Of a stretch of DNA of 64,000 nt, positions 1 to 9,048 are shown piece after piece. Both the position numbers and the translations under genes were made by a program. How positions within the stretch are numbered: the stretch's first letter is position 1; every line of letters begins with the position of its first letter. This DNA is from Lysinibacillus boronitolerans JCM 21713 = 10a = NBRC 103108 (lineage in GTDB: Bacteria > Bacillota > Bacilli > Bacillales_A > Planococcaceae), in NCBI RefSeq assembly GCF_000772935.1, contig NZ_JPVR01000076.1, positions 1 to 64,000 of the forward strand. Direction: 5' to 3'. A model generated the notes under the pieces. That model ran no database searches. It was not told the DNA's origin and saw only the letters and a list, made by a program, of their open reading frames with translations.

Positions 1-76
1 AGCTGTCTAAACGAAATAACCGTGTCTAACTTTTAGGGGTCACTTCATTAATGAGTAGGGTTTTATTGTAAACTAA

Positions 77-97
77 AATAGAGCAAATGTTCTATTT
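77..97. promoter_or_regulatory. Inverted repeat ahead of the ImmA remnant (possible operator)
   Basis: An imperfect palindrome (AATAGA, short spacer, TTCTATT) lies about 25 bases upstream of the ImmA-like pseudogene. Its core GAGCAAATGTTCT resembles a Gram-positive LexA/DinR box with mismatches, and would equally suit a phage-type repressor. It is seen directly; the operator role is inferred from its position next to phage-type genes. Confidence 0.3.
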
Positions 98-119
98 TAT
101 TGATGGAGTTGTTAAATGA

Positions 120-573
120 ATGAACTATACCACACACACACAAGTATTTATAAATAGGCTTTACAGCAAATTGAGAATAACAAAACCTTCACAACTAGAT
201 TTTATAAAAATTGCTACATCTTTAGAAATAAAGATTTTTTATTGAGACAAAACAAGTCAAGCACTTTTTGATGATCACCAAGTTTATATTTTTCTTAACA
301 AAAAATTATCCCGTATACAACTGTGACAGGATTTTTGCCATGAGTTAGGGCATGTTTTATTACATACTGGACAGCAAGTGCGTATGTCCAAATCTTAGAT
401 AAAATATCTAGAGAACAAAGCAAATAATTTTATGTATCATGCCTGTGTCCCCTCTTTTCATGCTGGACGAAATGGATTATGATGTGCTCACTATTGAGAA
501 TGTTCAACAACTATATAATGTGGAATATGACTTCGCTGAAAAACGACTTCTCAATATTTTAATAAAAAAATGA
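120..573 (+). pseudogene. ImmA/IrrE-family metallopeptidase, degenerate
   Basis: This is a broken gene for an ImmA/IrrE-type zinc peptidase, the class that cleaves phage or ICE repressors. Reading from ATG 120 gives a plausible N-terminus, and the zinc site HELGH is encoded at 339-353, followed by VLLHTGQQ. The frame is interrupted by TGA at 243, TGA at 324 and TAG at 396, and then shifts by one base near 450-459. In the new frame the C-terminus (FMLDEMDYDVLTIENVQ and onward) runs to a TGA at 571-573. All three nonsense codons fall where family members plausibly carry Trp, so each is a single G-to-A change from TGG. The cognate repressor is not in the window and may lie to the left. Confidence 0.75.
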
Positions 574-644
574 ATATGCCAAATAGGAATTAGGAATAGA
601 ACTTTTCTATGACCTTAATAACAATGTAATTGGGGGTGTCTATT

Positions 645-1666
645 ATGGCGAGTATAACAAAGCGTGGAAAGACGTGGCAGTATTGTGTTAGTAGAATGGT
701 AGAAGGAAAGTATAAACCTATACGGAAAGGTGGTTTCAGTACCAAAAAAGAAGCAACAATTGCAGCAGCAGCTATTAAAGCTAACATTGGGAAAATGGCT
801 TTCCACCAATTCAAGAAGATATTCCTTTCACTAAGTATTTTATGGATTGGGTAAAAACATATAAAACCAATATCTCTGACATTACAATGAGATCCTATAC
901 AATCTTAAATTAAACGGATACTGCGAAAATGTTTGTTTAGAAGCAATTGACGAAGGTCTTATAAAGAATGATTTTACTCGAAATATTACAATTACAGGTG
1001 CCACTTCCAAAAAAGACTCTGAAAAATTTCTAAATCTAGCTGACACTGAAAGGCTCCTATATTATTTAAAAGATCATATTGAAAAAAAATATTAAAAATT
1101 TACCGAACATTGATAATGGTATCGAAAATTTACTACTGCTCCTTGCCTTAACTTCTGGTATGCGTTATGGTGAATTAGTTGGCCTCATCGAAACAGATTT
1201 TAACTTTAAAGAGAGTTTCATTCGTGTAGAACGGCAATGGAAATACAAAGAAGGCGGTGGCTTTAGTGGCTTAAAAAATGAAAGTTCTGAGCGCACAATA
1301 ACCATTGATACAGAGACTATGCTATTGTTTAAGAAATTTTTCAAATATCGAACATCACACTCAGATAATCAATATCAACTAGTCTTTTTCGAAGATACAT
1401 CCGATATTTTAGTCGTCACTAATGATCGATTAAATGATGTACTACTAGCAGCATTGAAACATCTTAAAATAACACCACTCATTACTGCTCATGGATTACG
1501 CCACACACATGCGAGCATTTTACTTTTCGAAGAAGTAAATTTGATTTATGTGTCTGAACGTCTAGGTCATTCAAGTATTGAAATTACTTCTTCTACATAT
1601 GCCCATGTGCTAAAAAAATTGCGTGAACGTGATTCTAGAAAACAGCAGATGTATTTAAAAAGATGA
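645..1666 (+). pseudogene. int: Phage-type tyrosine integrase, degenerate
   Basis: This is a tyrosine recombinase of the Tn916/phage integrase type, now in four reading-frame pieces. The N-terminal AP2-like arm-binding domain (MASITKRGKTWQYCVSRMV) starts at ATG 645 and loses frame near 785. A core-binding piece (785-913) ends in TAA and part of the domain seems deleted. A third piece runs 931-1095. The last shift falls in a run of eight A residues at 1082-1089. The C-terminal catalytic domain is open to 1666 and keeps the Arg in TSGMRYGEL, the HGLRHTH box, the LGH His and the tyrosine in SSTYAHV. The gene points at the tRNA-Arg 180 bases away, its presumed attachment site. Inactive unless programmed frameshifting occurs, which is unlikely. 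Confidence 0.85.
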
Positions 1667-1763
1667 TGTTAATGCCTTCAACTAATATAGAGAGTGTAGA
1701 TGTGTAGAAAATGTGTAGAAACCTTTTATTTTTATCTCTTTTTAACGACTTTTCAAAAATACT

Positions 1764-1809
1764 AAAAACACCTTAAATCCTTGATATTAAAGGATTTAAG
1801 GTGTTTTTT
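1764..1809. terminator. Bidirectional terminator after the integrase remnant
   Basis: A near-perfect stem (AAAAACACCTTAAATCCTT paired with AAGGATTTAAGGTGTTTTT) with a short loop and A/T tracts on both sides. It can stop transcription from the integrase side and from the tRNA side. Confidence 0.8.
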
Positions 1810-1844
1810 ACTCTGTAGTTTCTCTTTCTAAAACTACCTATTGA

Positions 1845-1918
<74 letters not shown>

Positions 1919-2139
1919 ATGATGTCGTTTCTTATGTATTCCATAGGAAGGACAATATTTATTATATGTACTTTATAGCATAATGTCAACATTAATTTTA
2001 CTATGCAGGCAAGGTTTGCCTCATATTTTTTATCATATGTTGCTACAGCATCCATTATACCATTTCCTCACCCACTTAGCAGGACGGATAGCAAAATATT
2101 TGCTACACTATTGGCGATAAAAAAGTAGGAGGTATGAGG

Positions 2140-2886
2140 ATGTTTAAAGATTTAGTCGTTATTGTCACTGGTGGTGCACAAGGGATTGGAAAGGGCATTA
2201 CACTCGCATATGCACAACAAGGCGCAAAAGTGGTGATTGCTGATTTGAATGCAGGCTTAGGTCAACAGTTAGAACAGGATATGCTTGCTCAAGGCTACTC
2301 TGCATTATTTGTTCCAACGGATGTGACAAAGGAACAGGATATCATTCATTTGATGCAGCGAGCTGTTGAGCAATATGGGACCATTCATATATTAATTAAT
2401 AATGCTGGGAAGTTTCAGTATCAATCTCCCTATGAGGTGACGTTTGATGAGTGGCAGGATTTGTTGCAGACGAATTTATCGAGCACCTTTTTCTGTGCCA
2501 GAGAGGCTGCAAAAGTGATGCGGCATAATGCAAAGGGTGGTTCTATTGTTTCGCTGGCCTCTACGCGTGCTGAAATGTCGGAGCCTCATACAGAAGCTTA
2601 TGCGGCTACAAAGGGTGGTATCATAGCGTTAACACATGCTTTAGCGCGATCTTTAGGGCCCGATCAAATTACGGTGAATTGTATTTCACCTGGGTGGATT
2701 GAAACAGGTGATTACGAGGCACTACGGCCAATTGATCATGCGCAGCATTTGTCAGGAAGGGTTGGTCTGCCTGAAGATATTGCACAGGCTTGTCTCTATT
2801 TAACAAACCCGATGAATAACTTTGTAACAGGTATTAATCTTACAGTTGATGGTGGCATGACGAAGAAAATGATGTATGAAGCGTAA
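2140..2886 (+). CDS. SDR-family NAD(P)-dependent oxidoreductase
   Basis: A classical short-chain dehydrogenase/reductase of about 248 residues. The N-terminal Rossmann motif TGGAQGIG binds the cofactor, NNAG follows at about residue 89, and the catalytic Ser (VSLAST), Tyr and Lys (YAATK) are present. The C-terminus ends with the VDGG segment typical of glucose-1-dehydrogenase and 3-oxoacyl-ACP-reductase-like members. The substrate cannot be told from sequence. AGGAGG at 2127-2132 lies one base before the first ATG (2134) but seven bases before the second (2140), so 2140 is the better start. No operon partner is evident; the next gene on the same strand begins 93 bases downstream. Confidence 0.85.
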   Translation: MFKDLVVIVTGGAQGIGKGITLAYAQQGAKVVIADLNAGLGQQLEQDMLAQGYSALFVPTDVTKEQDIIHLMQRAVEQYGTIHILINNAGKFQYQSPYEVTFDEWQDLLQTNLSSTFFCAREAAKVMRHNAKGGSIVSLASTRAEMSEPHTEAYAATKGGIIALTHALARSLGPDQITVNCISPGWIETGDYEALRPIDHAQHLSGRVGLPEDIAQACLYLTNPMNNFVTGINLTVDGGMTKKMMYEA

Positions 2887-2979
2887 TTTTGTCGTCTGTT
2901 CTTTTCTTTCTTGTTCTTCATACTCTGAGATTCCTTGGAGTATGCTACTGTAGGAGATAGAACAAGAAGGAGTGAAGCC

Positions 2980-3630
2980 TTGTACCCCTATTCAAATGGT
3001 TTTTCATTAAGCCAGCTGTATCATGCCCCCTATACGCAGTATACGGCTCCGATTCGTCACTTTTTACAGTCAAATGATTACCGACGCTGTATTAGTAAAG
3101 GCGAAGCAGACTTTATGGCTATGAACCGCTTACTTTGGATGGAGCATGTGAATTGGACACGGATGACTATTATTAGCATTGTGTTTAATTTGCCTGATTT
3201 ACCCTTTGTGCAGCAGCGTTTGCTACGCAATGCAACCGATTTAGGGAATTGTTTACGCCCCTTTTATGGTGACTCCGTGGCGGATCGTTATGCAGCTTTA
3301 ATTAAAGAGCATCTGGTAATTGCGGCTCAATTAGTGACAGCTGCTGCGAAAGGTGACGCTACCACAGCAGAAGCAAAAGAAAAGGAATGGTATCGTAATG
3401 CAGATGATATTGCTTTCTTTTTGCATACAATCAATCCATACCTAAGTAGAGAGGCAGTACAAAAAATGTTTTATACGCATTTAGCTTTAACGAAAAATGA
3501 AGCTGTCACGATGATACAAAAAGATTTTCAGGCAGATGTAGACGTATTCGATGAAATTGAAGCAGAGGCACTTGCGATGTCAGATATGATTGCCAGTGCC
3601 ATCGTGATGCAATTTTGTTACCTCTTTTAA
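2980..3630 (+). CDS. Uncharacterised helical protein with EHVNWTR motif
   Basis: I recognise a widespread Bacillales family of about 170 residues carrying an EHVxWTR motif, a 'DLPDL' segment, 'DLGN..RPFYG' and an alternating helical C-terminus. Members have sometimes been labelled acetylglutamate kinase or glycosyltransferase without basis; the function is unknown to me. A TTG start at 2980 is preceded by AGAAGGAG at good spacing and gives 216 residues, while an upstream TTG at 2935 lacks such a site. The first 45 or so residues (rich in Tyr, Ser and Pro) exceed the usual family length. There is no signal peptide or membrane segment. The 3' end overlaps the convergent yqjF-like gene by four bases. 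Confidence 0.7.
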   Translation: MYPYSNGFSLSQLYHAPYTQYTAPIRHFLQSNDYRRCISKGEADFMAMNRLLWMEHVNWTRMTIISIVFNLPDLPFVQQRLLRNATDLGNCLRPFYGDSVADRYAALIKEHLVIAAQLVTAAAKGDATTAEAKEKEWYRNADDIAFFLHTINPYLSREAVQKMFYTHLALTKNEAVTMIQKDFQADVDVFDEIEAEALAMSDMIASAIVMQFCYLF

Positions 3631-4325
3631 TGTAAAAATCTTGATGCATTTATGACCATTTTACGCTCAACTGCTGGAGGAAAAACTCTCGCCGTTTTGT
3701 TTTTGGCATAATGAGCATGAGGCTGTATGCCCTGAAGACTACCCTTCATAAAAGAGGCTAATGTATTGCTTTGAATCGTTACGTTGGCTCGCTTTAATTC
3801 CCATGGGGAGTGGTGAATATCAATGCGAAAAAGTGTATCCTTCCATTTCGCCCATGAATGGTAACGCTCTACAATCCATCGGTCAAAATTAGTATTGGTC
3901 TTGTCTTCTATTGTATAAATAACCCTCAATCTTTCGTCACATGCTTTGTAATGGCTTGTATATGAATAGTGATTCCCTCTTTGTTTTACTAGGATGTTGG
4001 AATGGCGATATGGCAAGCTACCTATTGCCGTAATTTTTGATAAGAAATTATTCGTCACATCTAAATGAAAAAAATAGATGCCTTTCATGCCGTTATACTC
4101 CACATATGTTCGGACATTCAATTGTAAATAGGTATTCATCCCCGGAAGAGGTGGTAGAAAGCGTAGTCGATGTCGATAAACTTTAAAAAGGACAGCACTA
4201 AGCCAAGCATTTTGTTCAAAGAGATCGAGCTTCAGTTCTTTAGGTACATGTTTTTCGAGTTCTTGAGGGTCTATCGGCCAATGTAAAAATAGAACATCTT
4301 GCCATGTTTGAGTCATCATCCACAT
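3627..4325 (-). CDS. yqjF: YqjF-like DUF2071 protein
   Basis: A 232-residue protein of the DUF2071/YqjF family, recognised from the N-terminal 'W.DVLFLHWPID...LEKHVPKEL' block, the 'FEQNAWLSAVLFKV' segment and the conserved 'NVRTYVEYNGMKGIYFFHLD' region. The biochemical role is unknown; the fold is acetoacetate-decarboxylase-like. The start ATG at 4325 follows AGAAAGGAG at proper distance. The gene is convergent with the upstream helical-protein gene and seems monocistronic. Confidence 0.8.
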   Translation of the reverse strand: MWMMTQTWQDVLFLHWPIDPQELEKHVPKELKLDLFEQNAWLSAVLFKVYRHRLRFLPPLPGMNTYLQLNVRTYVEYNGMKGIYFFHLDVTNNFLSKITAIGSLPYRHSNILVKQRGNHYSYTSHYKACDERLRVIYTIEDKTNTNFDRWIVERYHSWAKWKDTLFRIDIHHSPWELKRANVTIQSNTLASFMKGSLQGIQPHAHYAKNKTARVFPPAVERKMVINASRFLH

Positions 4326-4384
4326 CGTAAAACTCCTTTCTAAGCACTAGTTTTTCCTAGAAAGGAGTTATTCAAACAAACGGT

Positions 4385-4546
4385 CTATTGATTTTGCTCA
4401 GCAGACTCTATTTCGACATAACGATAATATAAGTTTCGTAATTCAGATTCTTTATATAAGCCTAAATGACTTTTAAATTGAGGATGAACCATTATTCCAT
4501 GAGCACGTAATACTTTGACAAACCAACCCTTTGAATACTTATGCAC
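4385..4546 (-). CDS. Small DUF2639/YflJ-like protein, 53 residues
   Basis: A small open frame that gene finders may miss: GTG at 4546 to TAG at 4385. The product starts VHKYSKGWFVKVLRAHGI and contains LGLYKESELRNLYY, the pattern I associate with the DUF2639 (YflJ) family of 40-60-residue Bacillales proteins (KGWFV..LK..GI..H...L..YK...L.NLY). AGGAG lies ten bases upstream of the GTG. No membrane segment is seen. The function of the family is not known to me. It stands alone between yqjF and selO on the same strand. Confidence 0.65.
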   Translation of the reverse strand: MHKYSKGWFVKVLRAHGIMVHPQFKSHLGLYKESELRNLYYRYVEIESAEQNQ

Positions 4547-4621
4547 CGACCCTATTCTCCTTTATTTTTATTCATACATAGAATATGCGTTTGAATACGG
4601 TAGAGTGCCTTTATACAAATA

Positions 4622-4652
4622 AAAAACGAGAGAATAAATAACTCTCGTTTTT
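4622..4652 (-). terminator. Intrinsic terminator of selO
   Basis: The stem AAAAACGAGAG/CTCTCGTTTTT with a nine-base AT loop lies immediately downstream of the selO stop codon. U-runs occur on both strands. Confidence 0.8.
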
Positions 4653-4654
4653 AC

Positions 4655-6115
4655 TTATGTGCCACAAAACGTACGATATGGTTGATTCGTCGGTTCAGGT
4701 AATGAAGCGTATGCTTGTTGCTCTTTCGTATGGGCATAAGGCTGAGCTAGGACTTTTAGTAAGTTGTTCATCACACTATAATCGCCTCGTTCTACAGCCG
4801 CTTCCAAAGCTTCTTCTACCCTGTGGTTACGCGGAATAATAGCTGGATTATGTTGACGCATTAATTGCTGTGACATGTCTTTTGTTTGCTGCTGTCTCGC
4901 TAATCGAGCTTGCCATTTGTGATGCCAGTCCTTAAAAGCTGATGCGTTAAATAAAGGCGAATCCTCCAATTGCTCAAACGTTAAGGCGATAAATGTATTC
5001 GTATAATCTGCTTGGTATTGCTGCATAAGCTGAAGAAGCTCTTCAACAAGCTTGATGTCCTCTTGCTCCTCATTAAAAATGCCTAGCTTTGCACGCATTC
5101 CTTCCAACCAATTTTCTACAAATAATTTTGGATACTGTTGTAGCGTTTCTTGTGCCAGTTGAATGGCTTTTTCTTGATCATCATCAATTAAAGGTAGTAA
5201 GGACTCAGCTAAGCGCGTTAAATTCCAGCCACCAATGTTGGGCTGATTTCCATAAGCATAGCGTCCTTGGCGATCAATCGAGCTAAACACAGTCGCTGGA
5301 TCATAGACGTCCATGAATGCACAAGGACCATAATCAATGGTTTCACCACTAATGGTCATATTATCGGTATTCATGACGCCATGAATAAAGCCTACTAACT
5401 GCCACTTTGCTATAAGGGTCGCTTGTTTCTTTATGACTTCCTGCAGCAAATAAAGATAACGATTTTGATCACCACTATTAGCTGGGTAATGTCGTTCTAA
5501 TGCATAATCAGCTAAGAGCTGTAGCTCCTCATCTGTCCCCCATTGCGCAGCATATTGAAATGTCCCTACCCGCAAATGACTACTTGCAACTCGTGTGACA
5601 ATAGCGCCTGGTAGTTCCGTTTCTCGAATAATCATTTCACCTGTAGTGACTACTGCTAGACTACGTGAAGTGGGAATCCCTAGCGCAAACATCGCTTCAC
5701 TAATAATATATTCCCTTAGCATTGGACCTAAGGCGGCTCGCCCATCTCCACCCCGAGAATAAGGTGTTCTACCCGATCCCTTTAGAGCAATATCATACCG
5801 TTCATTTTGAGGTGTGATTTGCTCCCCATATAATAGAGCTCTACCATCACCTAGCATATTAAAATGACCAAATTGATGCCCTGCGTAAGCCTGTGCAATC
5901 GGTTCGCCACCCTCAGGGATTGTATTACCAGCTAAAACGGCTAATGCTTCCTCACTCTTTAAAGTCTGAATGTCTAATCCAAGTGATGCTGCAACTGACT
6001 CATTTAATAAGATCAATTTTGGTGAACGAACAGGATTTAACGATATGTCGGAATAAAAAATACTTGGTAGTTGAACGTAACTATTATCAAAATGCCAGCC
6101 AATTGTTTTTTTCAT
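4655..6115 (-). CDS. selO: Protein adenylyltransferase SelO (YdiU family)
   Basis: A 486-residue SelO pseudokinase-fold enzyme, a family that transfers AMP from ATP to protein Ser, Thr or Tyr. Visible family blocks are [23 protein letters not shown], the [18 protein letters not shown] nucleotide-binding segment, REYIISEAM and the catalytic region [11 protein letters not shown]...DYGPCAFMD. The C-terminus ends RTFCGT, with a Cys three residues from the end where eukaryotic SelO carries selenocysteine. The better start is the ATG at 6115, preceded by AAAGGAGAAAAC; an upstream ATG at 6169 has no comparable site. In other bacteria the family is linked to oxidative-stress responses. Confidence 0.92.
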   Translation of the reverse strand: MKKTIGWHFDNSYVQLPSIFYSDISLNPVRSPKLILLNESVAASLGLDIQTLKSEEALAVLAGNTIPEGGEPIAQAYAGHQFGHFNMLGDGRALLYGEQITPQNERYDIALKGSGRTPYSRGGDGRAALGPMLREYIISEAMFALGIPTSRSLAVVTTGEMIIRETELPGAIVTRVASSHLRVGTFQYAAQWGTDEELQLLADYALERHYPANSGDQNRYLYLLQEVIKKQATLIAKWQLVGFIHGVMNTDNMTISGETIDYGPCAFMDVYDPATVFSSIDRQGRYAYGNQPNIGGWNLTRLAESLLPLIDDDQEKAIQLAQETLQQYPKLFVENWLEGMRAKLGIFNEEQEDIKLVEELLQLMQQYQADYTNTFIALTFEQLEDSPLFNASAFKDWHHKWQARLARQQQTKDMSQQLMRQHNPAIIPRNHRVEEALEAAVERGDYSVMNNLLKVLAQPYAHTKEQQAYASLPEPTNQPYRTFCGT

Positions 6116-6206
6116 GTTTTCTCCTTTATTGCCTTTACGATTTATTTTTGCTATTTCAGCATTAATCATTCATAGGCAATTTTACCATTATCAGCAGCCC
6201 AAATAA

Positions 6207-6238
6207 AAATCCGCATACTTTGATAGTCATGCGGATTT
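6207..6238 (-). terminator. Intrinsic terminator of the ysnB operon
   Basis: A perfect 10-bp stem, AAATCCGCAT with ATGCGGATTT, lies just beyond the ysnB stop and is followed on the minus strand by a U-rich tract. Confidence 0.8.
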
Positions 6239-6244
6239 CCCCTA

Positions 6245-6748
6245 TTATTGTCGCTCAAATGTATATGTAGCCATACATTGATTGTCATCTGTCATGCAAT
6301 CAACTTTAAAAGATGTTGCATTGATTTCCACAACAGCAAAGCTTTTCTCTTTACGGCCTCGTGGTTTTAATAAGCTGCCCGGATTTAAAAATAAGATGCC
6401 ATCCATCATTTCAGCACCGAGTATATGAGAATGACCGAAACAAACGATCTGTGCACCTACTTCTTTTGCACGATAGGACAATGATAAGATGGAATTTTTC
6501 ACATTGAATAAATGACCATGTGTTACATAAACTTTCACATCCTGGACAGTGAAAATTTCTTCTTCAGGGAAAGCTTTTTCACGATCACAGTTTCCACGTA
6601 CTTTTTTCAATCCTTCTAATGCCTCATGTGAATAGGGAAGTTCACTATCTCCACAATGAACCACAACATCTATTTCAGGATAAAAACCTTTAACCTTTTC
6701 GATGACATGGCTATCACCATGTGTATCGCTCATAACAAGCATTTTCAT
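6245..6748 (-). CDS. ysnB: YfcE/YsnB-family metallophosphoesterase
   Basis: A 167-residue calcineurin-like phosphoesterase with the metal-binding series SDTHGD, CGDSE, GNCD, THGH and GHSH in order. The start ATG at 6748 follows AGAGG at good spacing; the GTG three codons upstream overlaps the ribosome-binding site. It closes the rph-rdgB-ysnB operon, as in B. subtilis. The family hydrolyses phosphodiesters in vitro; the natural substrate is unsettled. Confidence 0.9.
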   Translation of the reverse strand: MKMLVMSDTHGDSHVIEKVKGFYPEIDVVVHCGDSELPYSHEALEGLKKVRGNCDREKAFPEEEIFTVQDVKVYVTHGHLFNVKNSILSLSYRAKEVGAQIVCFGHSHILGAEMMDGILFLNPGSLLKPRGRKEKSFAVVEINATSFKVDCMTDDNQCMATYTFERQ

Positions 6749-6760
6749 GGATATCACCTC

Positions 6761-7354
6761 TTATTTGATAAGATTCGGTAATTGCTCCTTTAACTTGCGG
6801 ATGGCATTGCCTCGGTGAGAAATTGAGCCTTTTTCCTCTGGTGAAAGCTCAGCCATCATTCGATTTAAGCTTGGCACGAAAAAGATTGGATCATAGCCAA
6901 AGCCGTTCGTTCCACGCTTTTCATGGGCAATAACGCCTTCACATGTACCAAATACTGTTGTTGTTGCAAAATCAGGTCCTGCAATTGCAATACAGCAGCA
7001 AAAACGTGCTGTACGTTTGTCATCTTCGACACCTTGTAAATTTTCTAATAGTTTAATCATATTTGCTTCATCGTCATGGTCACCAGCATAGCGAGCGGAG
7101 TACACACCTGGCTCACCATTTAATGCATCTACTGCTAAACCACTATCATCTGCAATAACAATGGTTCCAAGCTCCTTCGCTAATGCTTCTGCTTTTAGGA
7201 TGGCATTTTCTTCGAATGTTGTTCCTGTTTCTTCTATTTCCATATCTGGGGCCACTTCAAACATTGTCACGACTTCATAACCAAGTGGTCCAAATAATGC
7301 TTCAAAGTCTTTTGCTTTTCCTTTATTTTTTGTGGCGATGACTACTTGTTTCAT
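6761..7354 (-). CDS. rdgB: Non-canonical purine NTP pyrophosphatase (RdgB/HAM1)
   Basis: A 197-residue ITPase-family enzyme (B. subtilis YsnA) that converts ITP, dITP and XTP to the monophosphates and so keeps deaminated purines out of nucleic acid. The N-terminal ATKNKGK motif, the ADDSGL box, GEPGVYSARYAG and the C-terminal SHRGNA segment are present. The ATG at 7354 has GGAGGG upstream; the longer frame from 7393 overlaps rph without its own site. The start lies one base after the rph stop, so the two are likely translationally coupled. Confidence 0.95.
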   Translation of the reverse strand: MKQVVIATKNKGKAKDFEALFGPLGYEVVTMFEVAPDMEIEETGTTFEENAILKAEALAKELGTIVIADDSGLAVDALNGEPGVYSARYAGDHDDEANMIKLLENLQGVEDDKRTARFCCCIAIAGPDFATTTVFGTCEGVIAHEKRGTNGFGYDPIFFVPSLNRMMAELSPEEKGSISHRGNAIRKLKEQLPNLIK

Positions 7355-7355
7355 A

Positions 7356-8105
7356 TTATTGATTCCCTCCAATCTTGTTTGCCATTTCACCAAGCGTTAT
7401 TTTTTGAAGTTCAACTAATTGTTGTATGCCTTTTTCACCTAGTGCTAACAATTCATTTAGTTCTTCTCGAGAAAAGGTAGCTTCCTCTCCAGTACCTTGT
7501 AATTCGACAAATCGTCCTGCACCTGTCATCACAATGTTCATATCAACAGCTGCAGCCACATCTTCTACATAATTTAAATCAAGAATAGCCCCTTGTTCCA
7601 CTACGATCCCAACACTTGTTGCTGCCAAAAAGTCTGTTACCGGGAATTTTTCGAATGGCTTTTCTTCAGCAAATTTAGCAATGGCCTGTGTCATGGCAAC
7701 AAATGCTCCCGTAATGGATGCTGTACGTGTACCCCCATCCGCTTGAATGACATCACAGTCAATCCACACAGTACGTTCGCCTAGCGCCTCTAAATCGACT
7801 ACAGCACGCAATGCACGTCCAATTAAGCGCTGAATCTCCATAGTACGTCCATTGACTTTCCCACGAGAGGATTCACGTGGTGTACGTTGAGCGGTTGCAC
7901 GAGGCAACATGGAATACTCGGCTGTAATCCAGCCTTTCCCTTGCCCACGTAAAAAGCCAGGTACCTTGTCTTCCATCGTTGCTGTACAAATTACTTTTGT
8001 ATTACCTACTTGAATTAACACAGAGCCTTCTGGATGTAATAGATACTCACTCTCTATTTTCACAGGTCTTAGCTCATCTGCATTTCTACCATCAAATCTT
8101 GTCAT
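7356..8105 (-). CDS. rph: Ribonuclease PH
   Basis: A 249-residue phosphorolytic 3'-5' exoribonuclease that trims tRNA 3' ends with inorganic phosphate. It starts [15 protein letters not shown] and shows the family blocks [14 protein letters not shown], the RxxxRG phosphate-binding region and the [15 protein letters not shown] active-site segment. AGGAGG precedes the ATG at 8105; the earlier in-frame ATG at 8141 lacks one. It is the first gene of the rph-rdgB-ysnB unit. In B. subtilis gerM lies directly upstream, but here only about 135 bases separate rph from racE. Confidence 0.96.
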   Translation of the reverse strand: MTRFDGRNADELRPVKIESEYLLHPEGSVLIQVGNTKVICTATMEDKVPGFLRGQGKGWITAEYSMLPRATAQRTPRESSRGKVNGRTMEIQRLIGRALRAVVDLEALGERTVWIDCDVIQADGGTRTASITGAFVAMTQAIAKFAEEKPFEKFPVTDFLAATSVGIVVEQGAILDLNYVEDVAAAVDMNIVMTGAGRFVELQGTGEEATFSREELNELLALGEKGIQQLVELQKITLGEMANKIGGNQ

Positions 8106-8206
8106 ATAATTCGTTCCTCCTAAAAACTTTCGCGCCCTCATCTTAACATAATTTATGTCATCGAAAAAGTACTCGATAGCGGTTTATGTACAATGCTAAA
8201 AACGGC

Positions 8207-8242
8207 AAAAATCAGCCTAGCCTGTTGCTAAGCTGATTTTTT
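8207..8242 (-). terminator. Intrinsic terminator of racE
   Basis: The hairpin AAAAATCAGC...GCTGATTTTTT spans the racE stop region. Together with the gap after it, it separates the gerE-ysmB-racE transcript from rph. Confidence 0.75.
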
Positions 8243-9038
8243 ATTTTAATGTGATACGTTTTATGTCAAGAGTACCTTGCTCTAACCAATTCTCAGCAAT
8301 CGAACGGAAAATTGGTACAGAACCAGTTGCAAAAAATTTATGAGCAGGCACCGCATTTACATTCGCTAAAGTGCCATTATACGCTAGCATTTCCTGAACA
8401 TCCTTTGCTGTTTCCTCCGCAGAAGATAGTACGTTTACATCTTCTCCGACAACAGCTTCAATTTGTTTTTGTAAAATAGGATAATGTGTACACCCTAAAA
8501 TAACCGTATCAAATTGTCGATTTTTCAACGGCTTTAAGCCTTCTGCTATTAAATTATTTGCAAAGTCACCTTTATATTCGCCACTTTCTACAAGTGGTAC
8601 GAATGTTGGACAAGCTAGTGGAATAATATGTGTTGACGTATTGAGTGACAATAAGGCTTCTTCATAAGCCCCACTTTTAATTGTTCCTTCTGTTGCAAGC
8701 ACAACGACTTCATGTCGCTTCGTTTTTTTTACAGCTGCACGTGCGCCAGCATTGATAACACCTAGTACTGGAAAAGGCATATTTCTTTGTAAACTTTCGA
8801 GTGCTACTGCAGTCGCTGTATTACAAGCTATAACGAGCATCTTAACATTCATTTTTTCGAGTGCTTTTGCCATTTGCCAAGTAAAATTCCGTACTTCCTG
8901 ACGACTTCTTGGACCATACGGACACCTTGCTGTATCGCCAATATAATAAATCGTTTCGTTTGGCAATCGCTTCATGATTTCTTTTGCTACGGTTAAACCG
9001 CCTACTCCTGAGTCAATAACGCCTATCGGGGCATTCAT
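8241..9038 (-). CDS. racE: Glutamate racemase
   Basis: A 265-residue cofactor-independent racemase that makes D-glutamate for peptidoglycan. The two catalytic cysteines are visible in ACNTAT (about residue 74) and GCTHYP (about residue 185), together with the N-terminal DSGVGG substrate-binding loop. The ATG at 9038 follows a GAGGCGG site. It lies 10 bases after the MarR-family gene, the order of B. subtilis ysmB-racE. Confidence 0.95.
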   Translation of the reverse strand: MNAPIGVIDSGVGGLTVAKEIMKRLPNETIYYIGDTARCPYGPRSRQEVRNFTWQMAKALEKMNVKMLVIACNTATAVALESLQRNMPFPVLGVINAGARAAVKKTKRHEVVVLATEGTIKSGAYEEALLSLNTSTHIIPLACPTFVPLVESGEYKGDFANNLIAEGLKPLKNRQFDTVILGCTHYPILQKQIEAVVGEDVNVLSSAEETAKDVQEMLAYNGTLANVNAVPAHKFFATGSVPIFRSIAENWLEQGTLDIKRITLK

Positions 9039-9048
9039 ACTTTCCGCC

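Noticed and set aside
1079-1666. The 195-codon frame as a complete integrase gene
   Set aside because: It starts at a TTG in the middle of the domain without a ribosome-binding site; the upstream integrase pieces are in other frames, so it is the 3' part of a pseudogene.
2919-2944. Hairpin CATACTC...GGAGTATG as terminator of the SDR gene
   Set aside because: Short stem with no T-run; too weak to call.
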